Source: Lottia gigantea (Eukaryota > Mollusca > Gastropoda > Lottiidae). From it: a DNA stretch of 64,000 nucleotides. Below the pieces are notes generated by a model. It searched no databases and was not told the DNA's origin. It was given only the letters and a program-made list of their open reading frames with translations. The first letter of the stretch is position 1. Each line of letters opens with the position of its first letter. Positions 1-13,544 of this stretch are shown here, one piece after another. Location: assembly GCF_000327385.1 (NCBI RefSeq), contig NW_008710370.1:3234978-3298977 (forward strand), written 5' to 3'. A program made the translations under genes and the position numbers.

Positions 1-1555
1 GAATCTCTTGTATTCGCCCAATTTGGTCATTTTTATTTTGTGGATGTTTAATTTCTTCTCAATATGTTACAATCTAATCCATAAACATATAAAGGCCTTA
101 ACGAAATGTTAAAAAATAATATCACATCTACATGAAGGGTAGTAGTAAACGTGATTGATTACAATGTATCAATTGCTGATGAAATAATATGATGGATTTA
201 AATCTAGTCAATGCCAATTACAGATGAGAAGGCCTAAAATATCCTTTTTAACTTTACATTAATAAATCTACTTATATAAATCCTTATCGGGGATAGCTTT
301 CGTTTCACATAAATGACTACTTGGGATTATCCGATAAGTTTTCCCCAGGCTAAAGATTACCCCAATAAATTATTCATTGAACTGTCGTAGAGCGTATTAC
401 CAAGCCTATAAAACTTTAATGTTTTCTCTGTCCTTGTTTACCTTATTAGGTATACTTCGATAATCAGCCAGTTACTTTCTTTGAAGTAGACTCGGTCGAC
501 AAGACCTTGTTAATTATCATATAGATTACTTGACAGTCATACTCAGCTTCTGAAAAATGCAAACTTCACAAATACAGGCTTATTTCTGCAATGATGACCT
601 AGATTTCTTTTGACAGAGTTGCAAAATAGTGAACATAATGAAGATCAAATAATACAATAAGTACAGGCGATAAGAGTTTCAGTGAATGTTAATGTTAATT
701 CATGACCAGGTTAATCAAGATGTTTGCATGCATCAAAGAAAAAGAGATAAAACAAAAAATCTAAAAAGTAGAGGCATACATGCATATCATAGTAACGGCC
801 GCAGGCAATGTGTTTAATGAATCATTTCGAAAGTACCACCAGGGTATTTTCAGCTTGTGACTGATTCCTATATTCTAAGACTATAAAAGACACAAATTTC
901 TAGAGTGGAAGTAAAATAATTTTCTTTTTTTTTAGACGTCAGGTTATAGGAGTTGAAATAATGAAATTGAAAGTCCTTACTACTCCTGAAAAAGACATTG
1001 TACTGTACACTTATTAAGTGGAAAGCTCAAAGCTCGGCACTATGTGGACGATAACTCCACATGATAATTAACTAGCAGATCTCTAAATTTGTGACTTTGG
1101 CAACTGCTTTACAGAGGATTTTGTTCCTTCATTCCTAATAGTACAATCTAGCAGTTAGTCGTGTTGATCTGGGACAATTCGGATTCCAATGTCTAGAATT
1201 ACTGAGTCATTAAATACATTTATGACAAAATATAATAACAGTTTAGCATATGACGTGAAAAACAAACTGTATTTGGTAATATTTTATCAACTTCTCTGTA
1301 CATGATGTTATGCTACCAATACCTGAAAATATTGAAATAATTAATTATATATCGGGATAATTGTGCGTCAGTACCGCGATAATTCATTGACAATTTATAC
1401 TTGAAAAAATTTCAAAACTGTGTCTGAAGTGAAATGATGATAGAGCGTAAAATGCCCGAGATTTATTATGTAAGTAAAGGGCTGAGAAGAAATGGATTGT
1501 ATAATCTAGTTCTCTTAAAAAGATAGTTAAATAAAATTCAAATAAAATACTACTA
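1..1555. other. Noncoding A+T-rich stretch, no gene seen
   Basis: No open frame with recognisable protein character or paired splice sites stands out on either strand. The sequence is A+T-rich and low in obvious repeats. The minus-strand frame running to 1384 is explained by the interspersed repeat that follows. Confidence 0.5.
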
Positions 1556-1559
1556 TGAA

Positions 1560-1860
1560 TAGAACATGAATGAGGAGTTTTATGTCCTATTCGTTTGCAC
1601 CCCACTAGGCTAATGACGGACAACACAGTGTGCGATGAGGGAAACGTTGCCAGCACAGCCGTATTAGCATACACTATTTCTATTTCCAACTTTCGGAGCC
1701 TCGGTTTACTTTCCAATCCAATCGACTAGACGCCTTTCCCACGTCATACTCTCCGACATGCTTTACCAGGTTGAAAAATCCGAAGGTAACATTTCAGCCT
1801 ATGACGGGATTGATTACTCAACCGTCTTATCTCATCGAACCACCGCAGCATCGAGATCGC
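1560..1860 (+). repeat. Interspersed repeat, diverged copy A
   Basis: This stretch aligns by eye with 8305-8655. Shared landmarks in the same order are TGAATG-GAGTTT-GTCCTA near the start, TTTCCAACT in the middle, TCCRATCGACTA, then GAAAAATCC-AAGGTA and a CCTATG-CGGGAT block. The GC content is higher than the flanks. The order is conserved but many small gaps separate the copies, so this is an old interspersed element of SINE or nonautonomous type rather than a recent duplication. No tRNA-like head is obvious. The family is not named here. Confidence 0.6.
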
Positions 1861-1952
1861 AAATAAAGGGACCTGTTTCATAATAATAAGGTTAGTTTGA
1901 ATATTGTGTATAACTGGATCTTGAAATGATCCAATAAATTACGTTACCAGAC

Positions 1953-2421
1953 GCCGACATTTTCAAGATTCGATTGTCTGTGTCTGTGTAATAGCTTCTA
2001 GTGATTGAAATTGATTGATGCAAATTCACGTCGTAAAAGTTCACATTTGAACTCTGGAAAATGTTACGCCGACTTGAGCCGTTATACGGCGGGTACTCGC
2101 TGTCGTGGATAGTATAAATGTATGCGACCACAAGCGTATGCTAGCGTATTAACACCGGTTGACGGCGTCAGCTGACAATTGCCAACAGACCTTATCGCGC
2201 GTTAGCGTCATTGTGTCACTGTCAAGTGAAAACACACGCTCGCATTCTCCGACCAATTTTCAAGATTCAATTGTCTGTGTTGCCGAATAGCTTCTTGCGA
2301 TCGGTTTGAACGCCGGCAAATTCACGTTGAAAAATGTTGCGCCGTGCTTGCTGACTTGGATAGTATAAACCGATGTGCTGACAAACGCTTGCAACCGCCG
2401 ACCATGAGCGTATGCTAGCGG
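1953..2421 (+). repeat. Imperfect tandem duplication, GC-rich, about 296-bp period
   Basis: The block starting near 1953 recurs near 2249. Both contain CCGAC, TTTTCAAGATTC, TTGTCTGTGT, TAGCTTCT, GCAAATTCACGT, AATGTT-CGCCG, TGGATAGTATAAA and GAGCGTATGCTAGCG-type landmarks in the same order. Divergence and small indels are frequent. The pair is unusually GC- and CpG-rich for this window. No function is evident. Confidence 0.7.
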
Positions 2422-5249
2422 TAGACATCAGAAGTAAAAATCTACCTTTACACGATAGTTAATCCCTTGGTACAGGAGATCAATATCATCAACACTTATT
2501 TGATTGCTTGAGGATTGTTTAATAAAGCTCATTGTCGTGAAGTCATCACTCATAATTGTTACAAGCAAGGGGGTTTGTTGCCAGTGAGTTTTAAATAACA
2601 CATTATTTACCGAAAAAAATTGATTTACCTCCCTGTAATTGATTTCAGTATTTTGATTATTTGCTATTGATTCGATGTATCTCGACGAGGATGGTGTGAT
2701 ATCTTCGTTGGTACATTTTATTCTTTCGAATCATAAATCATCTAAAATAAATGATTTTAAATTATCTATTTAGACATTGAAGGTATGATAAGTGCAGTAT
2801 TCCTTATTTTGAATTAATAACTCTCGTGTTTCTGAAGTTTCAAAATCCAGACAATCGGATAAGTTAGTCCTATTTTAGGAGTCCTACTAAAGGGAGCCGA
2901 ACTCTTTCACCTTGATCACATCAACTATGCGATTGTGCTGATTTCTAGATTTTGAGAAAGGTTCTGTCAAAAGGCTGCATTTAATGGCGGGTAGGTTAAT
3001 TACCTATCCGTTAAAACGTTCCAGTGTTACTTCAGGTTGTGACCATCGAGTATTAAGATATGAGGGTTCTCCGGAGTTCAGCCTGCATATTTTTTAAAAT
3101 GCTCCAACAATTCTATATAGATTTCATTGTCAATCCAGCCCGAATCCGACACTTAAACGATTGATCCTGAAGGTACGCTTTTTTAAAATTACATTTTCAT
3201 TTAAACGCTTGCGCGTAAATGTAAGCATTGTACTCTTTTAACAAACAGCAGTGATATATATGCCTCATTACAAGCTTGACACATTTTTCACTTCTTTTAA
3301 CCTATTATTGCAATTATTTTGTATACCAGTTTCATGTACATGTATACGGTTCCATGTTGAACCCTATAGCACGCATAATACTCCTTTATATCCGCTCCAG
3401 AATCCTTGGAATCTATCAACTCTTGCCATTTTAACATCTTTTTTAAACGAGTGCTCGAGCTTTGAAGCCACCGCAAAGTTAGATGCTAACTTTCTCACAT
3501 CGAATTAGGTCAAACCAGACAGTCCCACCCCATCGCCAGTTCTTGTTCTTCCATGCCACTCTAAATATAAACAATTTTACCACTATTGTGCTATGACGGA
3601 CAATTATCTAAAATTCGATAGATTACATAGGTTTCTTAGAAGATATCGTCGTTTAGATTCTGAACCATGTGTATCCATAATTATCCGTGTTTGAAAATTG
3701 CATTGACGACTCGCCCTTTTCAAGACTCCACTAAAATGTAGACCGGTTAAGGCCTGGATAATCATAAATTATCCGTACACCGCATTTCCTATTATAGACC
3801 AACACAACAAGGCGAACAATACTTGGTTGCCTTAATTTGCAGCAGATAATTACTAGTGAAAAAAAAAGGAAGTAGAATTCCTTCGATGAAACATTTTTGA
3901 TGGAATAGTGCGATTTTCGTACGGCTCCGGTACTTCTGAAAACTATTTACATATATTCAAGGCCCAAATTAACCTGTTTGTTGGGTTGTGTAAAAACGTC
4001 CGATTTTGACAAATTTACAACATCAGCTTTATTACTTACACTCGTCATTACCAATTAAATGGCCCTAATATCCGAGATGATAACCAGATAATACCCTTCG
4101 TTACCACCTATAACAATACTTCCGCTAATGCCTCTATCTTGAGACGCCACTACCAGATTATTCAAGATCAATATCCCCATGTTAACGGCTTACAGAAGAA
4201 AAATAAATCTCAGTAATATCTTAGTCAATGGAAGACGTGACTCTTATATCTTAAAATATTTGACTTCTTTGAATTTCCAACTATGTCTATTCAATGCCAT
4301 AATTCCTTAAAAATTAAATACATGAAAAGAGTTTGCTTCACATTGTAGAAATCATCATTAGATATCTATTGATATATCAGAAGAACGTTGATTTTTATCT
4401 AATTATCTTAACCTTAAACTTGCACCTTCTTTTTTATCATGAATCTTTACTTTGTGACATAGGCCAGTAATTTCATGAGTTATGTTCACCATCTAACCAT
4501 ATAAATATATAACCTGTAAAGCCTACCAGAGAAATCTGTTGTATACATTATTCTTACGTTTTGAATTGTTTTGAATTTTCATCGTTGCCGTTCCCACATT
4601 TGAATATCATGAATACAAATGAATATCATAAAGCAGACTAGAAAAATAAATCAACCTATCATGCTGAATGTTATCCAGTGAAATAGATATAAATGTTTTA
4701 AACTATAGTTCACGATTAAGATACATTACTCGATGATATTATAACACGTGTTATAGAAAGTCACCCAATACATATAATACCCTTAATATTTCTATCAAAA
4801 GGTTGCTTTTCATTTACAAAAGCGTATTTATTTTATATTTGACATCTGTTTTCACTCTTGACACCATTCAAAACGTTTTTATAGAATTTTTAGAAAAACT
4901 GCTTATACAAAACAATTTGTCGAGATAATCATTTTAGATTCACTGATAGTGCCTTAGGTTTAAGCTGTGGTCAACGTTTTAATACAACGCTGAGACTTGA
5001 CATTAAATTCACTGATGCGTTGATCAGCTGTATTCTACATCATATTGATATCGTTAATTACATTCACGATGAAATATTAAATTCAATAAATTGATTTTTC
5101 AAAGTTATTTCGAATAAGCGTTATTATAACTTCACAAATTCAAATCGTACTGTCTTGAATGCGAAAAATGTATACAGATTTAAGTCTCAATATCGTTATC
5201 GTTTCTTACATTGTATGGATTGAACTGGTATGTCATTATTTGACGAATG
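2422..5249. other. Noncoding stretch, no gene seen
   Basis: Short open frames here have no recognisable domain, codon bias or splice context. I see only ordinary A+T-rich intergenic sequence. Confidence 0.5.
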
Positions 5250-5560
5250 TGCTCCTATCGTTTTATTTCTCCTTATTTAAGGGCCATGGTCCAATCCCTT
5301 CTACATTTCTTAATATTGGGGACTACGCTTTAATTCCTTCTACAAGTAATTCGTATAATTCGAGGACTGCGCTATAATTCTTTCTTTAAGTATTTCTTAT
5401 TATTTGACGAACGGCTCCATTCTTTCTATTAAGCATTTTTTTTTCAGGACCATGCTTTTATCTTCCACTTCCTTATTTCGAAGGCTCTATCTTTTGTATC
5501 GTTTAAAGCCATGCTAATTTCATCCACACATATTTCTTATTATTCGAGGACTGCTATTAA
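5250..5560 (+). repeat. Degenerate minisatellite, units of about 50-60 bp
   Basis: Units built on TTCTTATTATTCGAGGACTG followed by a C/T-rich piece such as CTTCTA-ATT recur about five times with heavy divergence. Examples begin near 5310, 5357, 5396 and 5540. Boundaries are soft. Confidence 0.5.
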
Positions 5561-5954
5561 ATAATAGGTAAACTTCATACCCTCGCCGGGACTGCACTGT
5601 TTTTGGGACAGCGCTGAGTATGGCGCTGATAATGCATTTCTGTCGGATACTATTTCCGAAAACAATTATTTAGTATCATTTAAAGCTTGAAATTCAAAAT
5701 TACTTTAATATTTCAAAAGATACTTTCCTAAATACCATTAAAAGGTAAACGTAAAGAATTTTCAGGATTGGCAATAACAGATAAAATAAGCATAAGTTGA
5801 ACCATAACATAGTGCAATGAAGAGAGGAAGCTCTAGGGTTAGGGTGAAAAATATTAACATAATTAAAAAAAATATATTAACTATTTAAATAAATTAATTT
5901 TTACAAAATAGTTTACCATGAAGATTAGATCCAACTTGACCATCGACATTTTTC

Positions 5955-7205
5955 TTATATAATTATAGGGAAAGTTGCGGGAGTTAACTTTTCATTCTTA
6001 AAATTGTTTTTTTCATATCTTTTTTAATATCCTTAGGAAATATCTCGTAATAATTACATTTTCTACATCTTTTAACATTCCATTCCAGTGAAAACATGCG
6101 CTTAAGCCAGCGTGGCACTATTACCAGTATGTCGCCCTTTCCTCCCAATAGTAGGATCATGATTCTGTTTGATGAATTGGTTTACGTTTTCAATGCTCGT
6201 TACATCTGTAAATTTTGAAACAAATAAGAGAAAAAAAACTTCGCTGGCATAATAGTTAAATATGCAGCTATTTTCCAAATCCTGCTAAATTATGTCTCGT
6301 ATATATTCTGGTAATATATATTGGCAAGATTGACCTCAACATTTCTTTTTATATAATCATAGGAATGTTGCGGAAGTTATAAATTCCCATTCTCAAAATC
6401 TTATTTTCCTTATCATCTTAAACATTCTTTCCTTGTATTTAAGTGAATCAAATGATTTTATTACGGTAACCTGAGAATTTTCATTTCAACATTACTGTGT
6501 TGGCAAGTTCTTACCAATTAAATCATGTTCCAATGATTCTTCACTTTAATACTGTTTAGCACTAAGGCTTGTGTTTTTACAATTTCATGTTTTTGACATT
6601 TAGAAAAAATGATAGAAAAATATTTAAGCTATTGTGAAATTTGCTTTGTAGGCATTCTTATACTATAAATTTTCAAAACTTGGTTTAAATGAGTTATTTG
6701 TCAGCGGACTTACCTGGTGTCGAAACTATATCATAGAATCCTTCTTTAATCCAATAAATTCATCGAACTTAGTACTTTTGAAACATGCTTAGAACCGTGT
6801 TTCAATATTTATTTAGTTTAAGGGATATATCATCTTATATATAGATTCTATTCTTTCGTTACGGCACCTGGTAAGTCCTACTGATTTGTGCACCTTTTAA
6901 TAGATCACTCTTTATCTTATTTTAGCTTTGTTACACATCCTCGTGAAATATTTCGTAATGCATACGAAATTGTCCACATCTTTTGACATTTCAATACAGT
7001 GAAAAATATTTTAGCCAGTGTGGCATTCTGAGCGGTATGCCCCCACCCCCTCCCTCGCTTTACTCTTTTAATGATTGTTACATATCATCTGTAATAAAAG
7101 TAAAAAAAAATTCGCTGGCAAGACATAGATTATATGCAACTATTTTCCAAACTCTGATAATTATGTCTCATATGATATTTATATTCTGGTTATGTATTTT
7201 GGCAT
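5955..7205 (+). repeat. Diverged direct duplication, about 0.9-kb spacing
   Basis: The block 6023-6335 is repeated at 6937-7205. Both carry AAATAT-TCGTAAT, CACATCTTTT-ACATT, CAGTGAAAA, AGCCAGYGTGGCA, TTCGCTGGCA and CTATTTTCCAAA, in the same order. A further piece near 5955 (TATAATTATAGG..GTTGCGG) recurs near 6346. This indicates an old local segmental duplication with internal rearrangement. Confidence 0.65.
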
Positions 7206-8304
7206 ATATATGTAAATTGCTTTAATTTTTTTACGTTTCACGTTTTTTCTTATGTGACAACACTTTAAAACTCAAAGTTTCAGGGTTTTTTTCGTGCTAA
7301 TTTTAGTATAGCAAATATATTTCTTCTCACCAGGTTCCTATTCAATACAGAAACTTGAGTTCATTAGAATAAATTTATGTAAAAATAAATAGTAGGAACT
7401 ACAAGGTTATACTTTCATTATGTTGATTATTGCTGAAAGCTTTTTAAAAATAAATCGAGCTGCTCGTAATAACGCTTGATTTCGAACGCAGATGAACAGA
7501 AATACCTTGCTCGACTATTCTTAAGAGTTAAAACAACAACAATCGGTCATAACATGATTTTACGCATTTTACTATTTACTAGTCTTTTGGCAAAATAGAA
7601 ATGCGCGATCCTGACAAATATCTAGAGTAATAGATTAAATTTTTAAAGTTTTCATGCCAGTATTATGCAATGTAAATGATCAGATGTCGATTGTATCCTA
7701 TACAAGTTATTCAATATACATGCTTTATCATATTCTATTGCTTTGTAGCAATTGGAAAACACCTTTATCAAATAAGGTGACATCATAGTTATTCTCAGGA
7801 ACTATATATAGTCCTAAAGAATGGCAGAATAATCAGATAAATAATGAAAATGCCGTGATATTAAGCGGAGCCATTTGGACTCTTTCAAGACTACTGTATC
7901 GCAATGTATTTTGCAAATTCGGATACGAACAATCTACGAAAAGTCAGATTTCATCTTCTGCCAAATAGTAGCCTAAGCACAGAAAGCAAATTCGACGGCA
8001 GTGACTTTTAAGTCCGATTCGAATATCGGGCAGTCAGTTTGTTCAGTTCCATTTGTTCTCGAAATTATATTTGGCATGCATCCTTTGTGGGATGTATGTT
8101 CATTGTTAAAATAATGAAGTTTAGAAAAAATAATGAATTTAATGGCTAAGTTAGTTTGAATCTGTTTGGCTCCGGATATAGATTTCGTAAGCCTGTGATG
8201 CTTGATGTTGAACTGATTCATTGAAAACATGTCACGAAATTTGTTGGGCATACTGGCTGTGTGGTATATGTCACAGACACGTTGGCTTATTGAGTTTGCA
8301 GGCA
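7206..8304. other. Noncoding stretch, no gene seen
   Basis: A minus-strand open frame at 7973-8305 (110 codons) is the longest here. It starts beside the next repeat, has no recognisable domain and lacks other gene signals, so I do not call it. Confidence 0.45.
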
Positions 8305-8655
8305 TTCAAATGAAATAAAATGAATGGAGTTTAACGTCCTACTTTTCTGCACAACGTGGGCAAATGAAGACGGGTAACACCATACAAGGTGCCTGTGGCA
8401 TTAGCTTGCTCTTTTTCGATTTCCAACTGTCAAGGGATCTTTAACGTGAACAGCCTGTAGCACACGCGGCATCGGTTTATTGTCCCATCCGATCGACTAA
8501 AGATGATTTTCCATGTCAGCCCCTTCACTGACGCCGGGGAAACCGGTTCGAAAAATCCAAAGGTATTATCTCGACCTATGCCGGGATGAAAACTTGGACC
8601 TTGTGGTTAGCGAGCAAGCGTCCAACTCAATAAGCTACCGCGGCTCCCAAGCTAG
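8305..8655 (+). repeat. Interspersed repeat, copy B
   Basis: This is the better preserved copy of the family at 1560-1860. It begins with an ATGAAATAAAATGAATGGAG motif followed by TTTAACGTCCTACTTTTCTG, and ends in GTTAGCGAGCAAGCGTCCAA plus a CGCGGCTCCC tail. The GC content is well above the surroundings. The short open frame at 8513-8698 lies inside it and is not a gene. Confidence 0.65.
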
Positions 8656-9829
8656 TATTCCTACAAAAACAAATGTGAATTATGATAGGCTTATTTAGAT
8701 GGGCTTTCTTTGTAAGTTTGTCGGTTCTTCGAACTTTGCCGACTATTTTAAAGTCAATTCGATATGCTATAAAATAGTACTGATAGCCTTATAATTACTT
8801 TGAGCTAATAGTTAATAAATTTTAGTAAGTTTACATTGAAAAAAGAAAAAACTCTTTAATTCCCTCCCAAAACCACAAATTTCGACTGAAATTCAGTGAC
8901 GATTTTCTTCTGTAAAAACAAATTTTAAGTCATAATGTGTGCTCGTTATATTTTAATATCATATTCAGTTAGTCTTGATATACATTGTCAATTTCATCAG
9001 CCTCTCTGGGTAATTTCTCTTTTTCTTCCTCTAATGATTTGTCGGACAAACACTCCACCATGTTGTTGTTTGGTTTAGACTAACAGCTGATCGAGAGCCC
9101 CTATTTAATACGCACACTTGACGTTTTTCTGATCACGTGACCACTGGAAATGGCCAACATGGTGTCCGCCACAAATATTTGTCGGCTTCGATTTAAAAAT
9201 GCTCTAAAATCAATGTTTACCGGGGAATGTCGCTGATTTTTTTTTAGGGTAGTGAGTGAATACAATGTGGCTTTTATAATATTGCCTAAAACCAGAGCCT
9301 CTCCCTTAACACAATCTGAGCCACTTTTCCGTCGCCATAACTCCGAAAGGACACCTTCCCGGTGTGATTGGGCTATTGACTAGCTTGCGTTCGGCATCAC
9401 ACCATTCTAAAACCTAAACTATATAATTTTATATAAAGTGGCGAGTTATTCTGAACAACTATAGCTCACCTTATCTTCGGAGCACAATTAATTCAAGAAA
9501 TCCAGAAAGAACCTACCCTTTACGTATTCAAGTCTTATTTCTGCCCTTTCAAATTAGTAATCACTTGTTTCTGATGGCAATATTTTTAATTGAAGGACAT
9601 CCTGGAATTTGTTAAAGGTTGCGACGATGAGTACGATGTTTTGTGCTAATTACCTACATACCTCTATTCGTTCTTCAAAAGATTTTAAATAACTAGGTTT
9701 TCACTGGCAAAGTTCGCTGTTTAAATTTAATGTGCCATTATAAATGAGTAGCAATCAACAATTTTATGTAAAAAAATTCAAATTTCTAAAAATTGTATAC
9801 GTTGTATTGTTCGATACATATCTACCGGT
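8656..9829. other. Noncoding stretch, no gene seen
   Basis: No coding frame is supported. A more GC-rich segment near 9060-9410 could be another old repeat copy, but I found no second copy of it in the window. Confidence 0.45.
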
Positions 9830-10045
9830 CGGTCTTTCGCAAAACCACCTGGCATTGATCTTTCAGATTGTTGGTACCCATATACAGCAGAGTAGACTGG
9901 AACATGGGGGAAAGATGATTTATTTAGTCAACAGACTTTAACAACCCGACTTAGATTAGAACCCACGAACAGGATTTGTTTGAGGTAACCAAGCAATGGA
10001 CTTGAATGTAAATATTACAATGCTTTAACCAACTGCCCTCCAGTG
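9830..10045 (-). repeat. tRNA-derived SINE-like repeat
   Basis: On the minus strand the right end reads GGAGGGCAGTTGGTTAAAGC, resembling a tRNA A-box region. About 60 bases further on, GTGGGTTCTAATCTAAG resembles a degenerate B box. The rest, including GGCATTGATCTTTCAGATTG and CCCATATACAGCAGAGTAGA on the plus strand, is a non-tRNA body with a partial second copy near 48840-48960. This is the plan of a Pol III SINE; the call rests on these short matches. Confidence 0.45.
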
Positions 10046-13000
10046 TCGGAAACAGATTTTACAGCTTAGGTTAGTTGAAAAGAAATAAGTTACTTTTCAA
10101 CAGAAGACACGGGACTTAGAGAAAGTTTCGTTTTACCAACGGCATACCAAAGGTACTGAGACGCTCCGAGGGCAACGTGAACACTTTGTAGTTCTATGCT
10201 GACAATAGATTATGAAATTAATTTTCCAGACCTATTAACCAGCTATTTACTGAGATTAAATGCAAGGTGAACTGGGATTTATTCCTCACAAGGTTTCTAA
10301 CTAATCGATGGTACATAAATATTACCATTATATCAAACACGACCGGAAATATATACACGATATTTACACTATTCATAAACATACTAATAAGTATAATATG
10401 TCTGACACTCTTTTGTTTTCAAACTCTCGGCGGAATTTCTTATTAAAAGAATTTTGCCAACATCAAACAGAAAGCTGAAATTGTGTTAAATTTGGTAAAG
10501 ACAAAAAGAGGTCGATAAGATCGGCTGATGTGTGTTGGGAACTTCACATGAATGAACAAACCTTTCAGAGCTTGTATTGAATTAATTCCTTTTGAATATT
10601 ACAAAGTGTAAAATACTGAAAATTTCATAATTCGTAGATCGTCAATGGTTTCTGTCTGAAAATTGTTAACCACAATATCCTATGGCTAATAATCGTAAGT
10701 AATTGTTCTGCGTTGATATGGTTAATGCATCGTTTTAAGAAAATTGGAAATATTTAGATCAAGTGTGGTAACCGTAAATGAACTAGCTTCATCTGACAGG
10801 GTGCAGTTGTCAGAAATCTTATACCTATAAGCCTATACCATATATGATTTTTCCTAAATTGCTACAGATTACATATATACAGAGTCTTACAAACATGATT
10901 TAAAACTGTACCTATAGTAGTACATATGTAATTGTGATAGGACTAAGGAGCCCGCGAGTAAACATCAAACCTTTCCAAATGCCTTGTTTAAAATTGCCAG
11001 TAAAAGCCCACAACTCAGTATCACAAACCAGAAGCAAACACAATTAGGAATTGCTAATATTGTGGATTGCTGATATATCGATTGAATAGGACGGAAGTCG
11101 TCGCTTATTCCTCGAAAATTTTCATCATCCTACGTCTACATCTTTTAGATATATTTCACTATACTGCATTCTACTCCTACCTATCTCTACTTCCGTTTCT
11201 TTGTCAACTTTTAGGATTTCTTTCTCATTCTGTGATCATTCACCGACACCTTCTGTGTCGATATCATTCCTCTCCTCCTAATCTCTTTTCTGATCACTCT
11301 TCTTCTCATGTCTTTTCTCCTTACCCTTATACTTAATTATTTTTATTCACCCTTCTTTGCATTTCTTCTTTTATGATCTCTATTTGTATTTTCCTTCTCC
11401 TCTTCATCCCTCTTATTATAAATAAACCGTGTACTACAATCCGAAGCGCAAAAGGAAATCCGAAAACAACATATTGGCATATTAACATTGGTATTATTCT
11501 TCCCATCAACCCTGTCCGCATCCATCCCTCTTCGTCTCTTCGGATATCGAAGCGCAAAAACATATAGCCGTACATCAACATCAAAAGAATAAACTATCAA
11601 ACAGTCTCAATTATTCGGTGACATTCCTTGTTCCATTGATGTTATATTTCATACCACTAGCCCGGAGAAAGTTAAGACCTCGATTTTATACTTTCAATGA
11701 AGACGCAAATAAATAAACATCCTTTAATGTTGAAACATAAATTCAAAATCAAAGTCTTCATATGAAGAAGTTTTCTTATCAGAACAAGCAAAATGGAAGT
11801 CATGTAAATATAAACCTTCCTTCAAGAAGTAACGAAAAATATCTGAAGACTGTTCGAATTCCAACTCCCCATTTCCAAATGACATTTATTATTATTATGA
11901 ATATGCTTTCATATTTTTAAAGAACAAAGGCATTATCAATGATGATTTGGTATTCATAGAGATATTGAATAATAAAATAAATTGTATGAGAAAGGACTTT
12001 GATGTTAAAATCAATAAGTACAGTAATCTAGTAAAGTGACTAATGCAATAACTTAGTAGATCACAGTGTTTAGAATTAATGTGCATATTAATATGAGAGT
12101 AAATAAATGAATAAAAGTATTATCCGGTGTGCAGAATCTCGTATACTATAATTGTATAACCTATTAATGTGAATTCGGCAAATCAAAATTTAGAATGAAT
12201 TTGATTTTGAAAGGTGAGAGGGGGGATAGTTGGATTCCATCGAATGTGCAGACCGAGGTTGGAACAAATATTTCATTGAGAAATTGGCATGGGTCTTTTG
12301 TTTATCTGTGATATTTTAAATCTGGAGTTATAGCATGGAATGTCTCGTGTATGTCTTTAAAAAATTAATTTCAAGGCTATCAGTTCTGTTTTATAACTGA
12401 CATTCGGATTCATTTAGAAAATATTCGGCAATATTCGACATAACCTTGGAATACGCGAAGTCTTTTTTCTCAATAATCACCATCCATCCATATAACTTAC
12501 TGCCAACGTCAGTCGCAAGAGAAAAGTTTTTCAAGATACCACTGTCCTCAAAGTTGATTCAATAGTAGAAACTAAGAAAACTTGATATTAAGGTATTCTT
12601 CAAAGAAGCTTAAAGCCACCAACACTTGTATAAGAGCTAATTTCACCCAAAGCATACCTTTTCGTTCATAATTAGTCACAAGTTCCATTACACACTATCT
12701 ATCTACCGATTTCAACCAGGATTGCACGAATGTTTTCTCCAAACTAATAAAAGTATCGGTTGTCGAAACGATGTATGTGAGATAAGAACAATTATAAGAC
12801 AATATAGCCTGTAAAGACAGACTTTAAACTTAAATGGTTCCAGAGTTAAGGAGTGCTCCATATTTTTCAAAAAGATGCAAAACGAGGCCTTTCATTAACG
12901 TTACAAAGAAAAGTTACCCAAACCCAGTAGCATCTTGCATTTCAATTAATTCAATGTAAGAAATGTCAAAAACAACATGTAGAAAGTTGACGATGTGACT

Positions 13001-13544
13001 GGTTTGTCAAACGAAAAAAAAAACCAACTATATTGAATCCTGTAGTGTCCCGTCCAATACCACCAGTAATCGATCGAGCCAGTAAGACGGAACAATTAAT
13101 TTAGTTCATATTCAACAAGTACAATGCGCTTTGTAACAAGATTTAACTTTACAGTAATAGGCATCTATACTGAACTTGAAAGTACATTTTTTCATCTCTG
13201 TATCTATCACCCTGTTTTACACGAGGAACCATTATATCTGCAATATTTTCTTCCGTGGCAGAATTTATCATATTTCAGAAAACATATCAGGGATGGTGCT
13301 TTAACTAATTCTACTTATAATTACACCCCCCCCCCCCTCCCAAATGAAATCATAGAATAGGATGAAAGTAACTTTTCTTGACCACATGTCGGCATAATGT
13401 GCCCATAGTATTAGTCGAGGATGATGTTAAAAAATATATTTAAAACGGGTCGCCCTTTTTCAATTCAACAAAAAAATGCACTGTCTATAATAACATTCTT
13501 GCGTGCACTTCGTTTATAGTAAGATAGCTTGCCAGGTAAGGTAA
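10046..13544. other. Noncoding stretch with a polypyrimidine tract
   Basis: No gene is supported. A C/T-rich segment at about 11100-11420 gives long open frames on both strands through its base bias alone. A run of 12 C lies at 13326-13337. The rest is plain A+T-rich sequence. Confidence 0.5.

Noticed and set aside
7973-8305. 110-codon minus-strand frame
   Set aside because: No recognisable domain, borders on an interspersed repeat, and no splice or promoter context.
11333-11600. Overlapping open frames on both strands near 11.1-11.6 kb
   Set aside because: They come from a polypyrimidine-biased tract that is poor in stop codons. No domain, start context or splice signal supports a gene.
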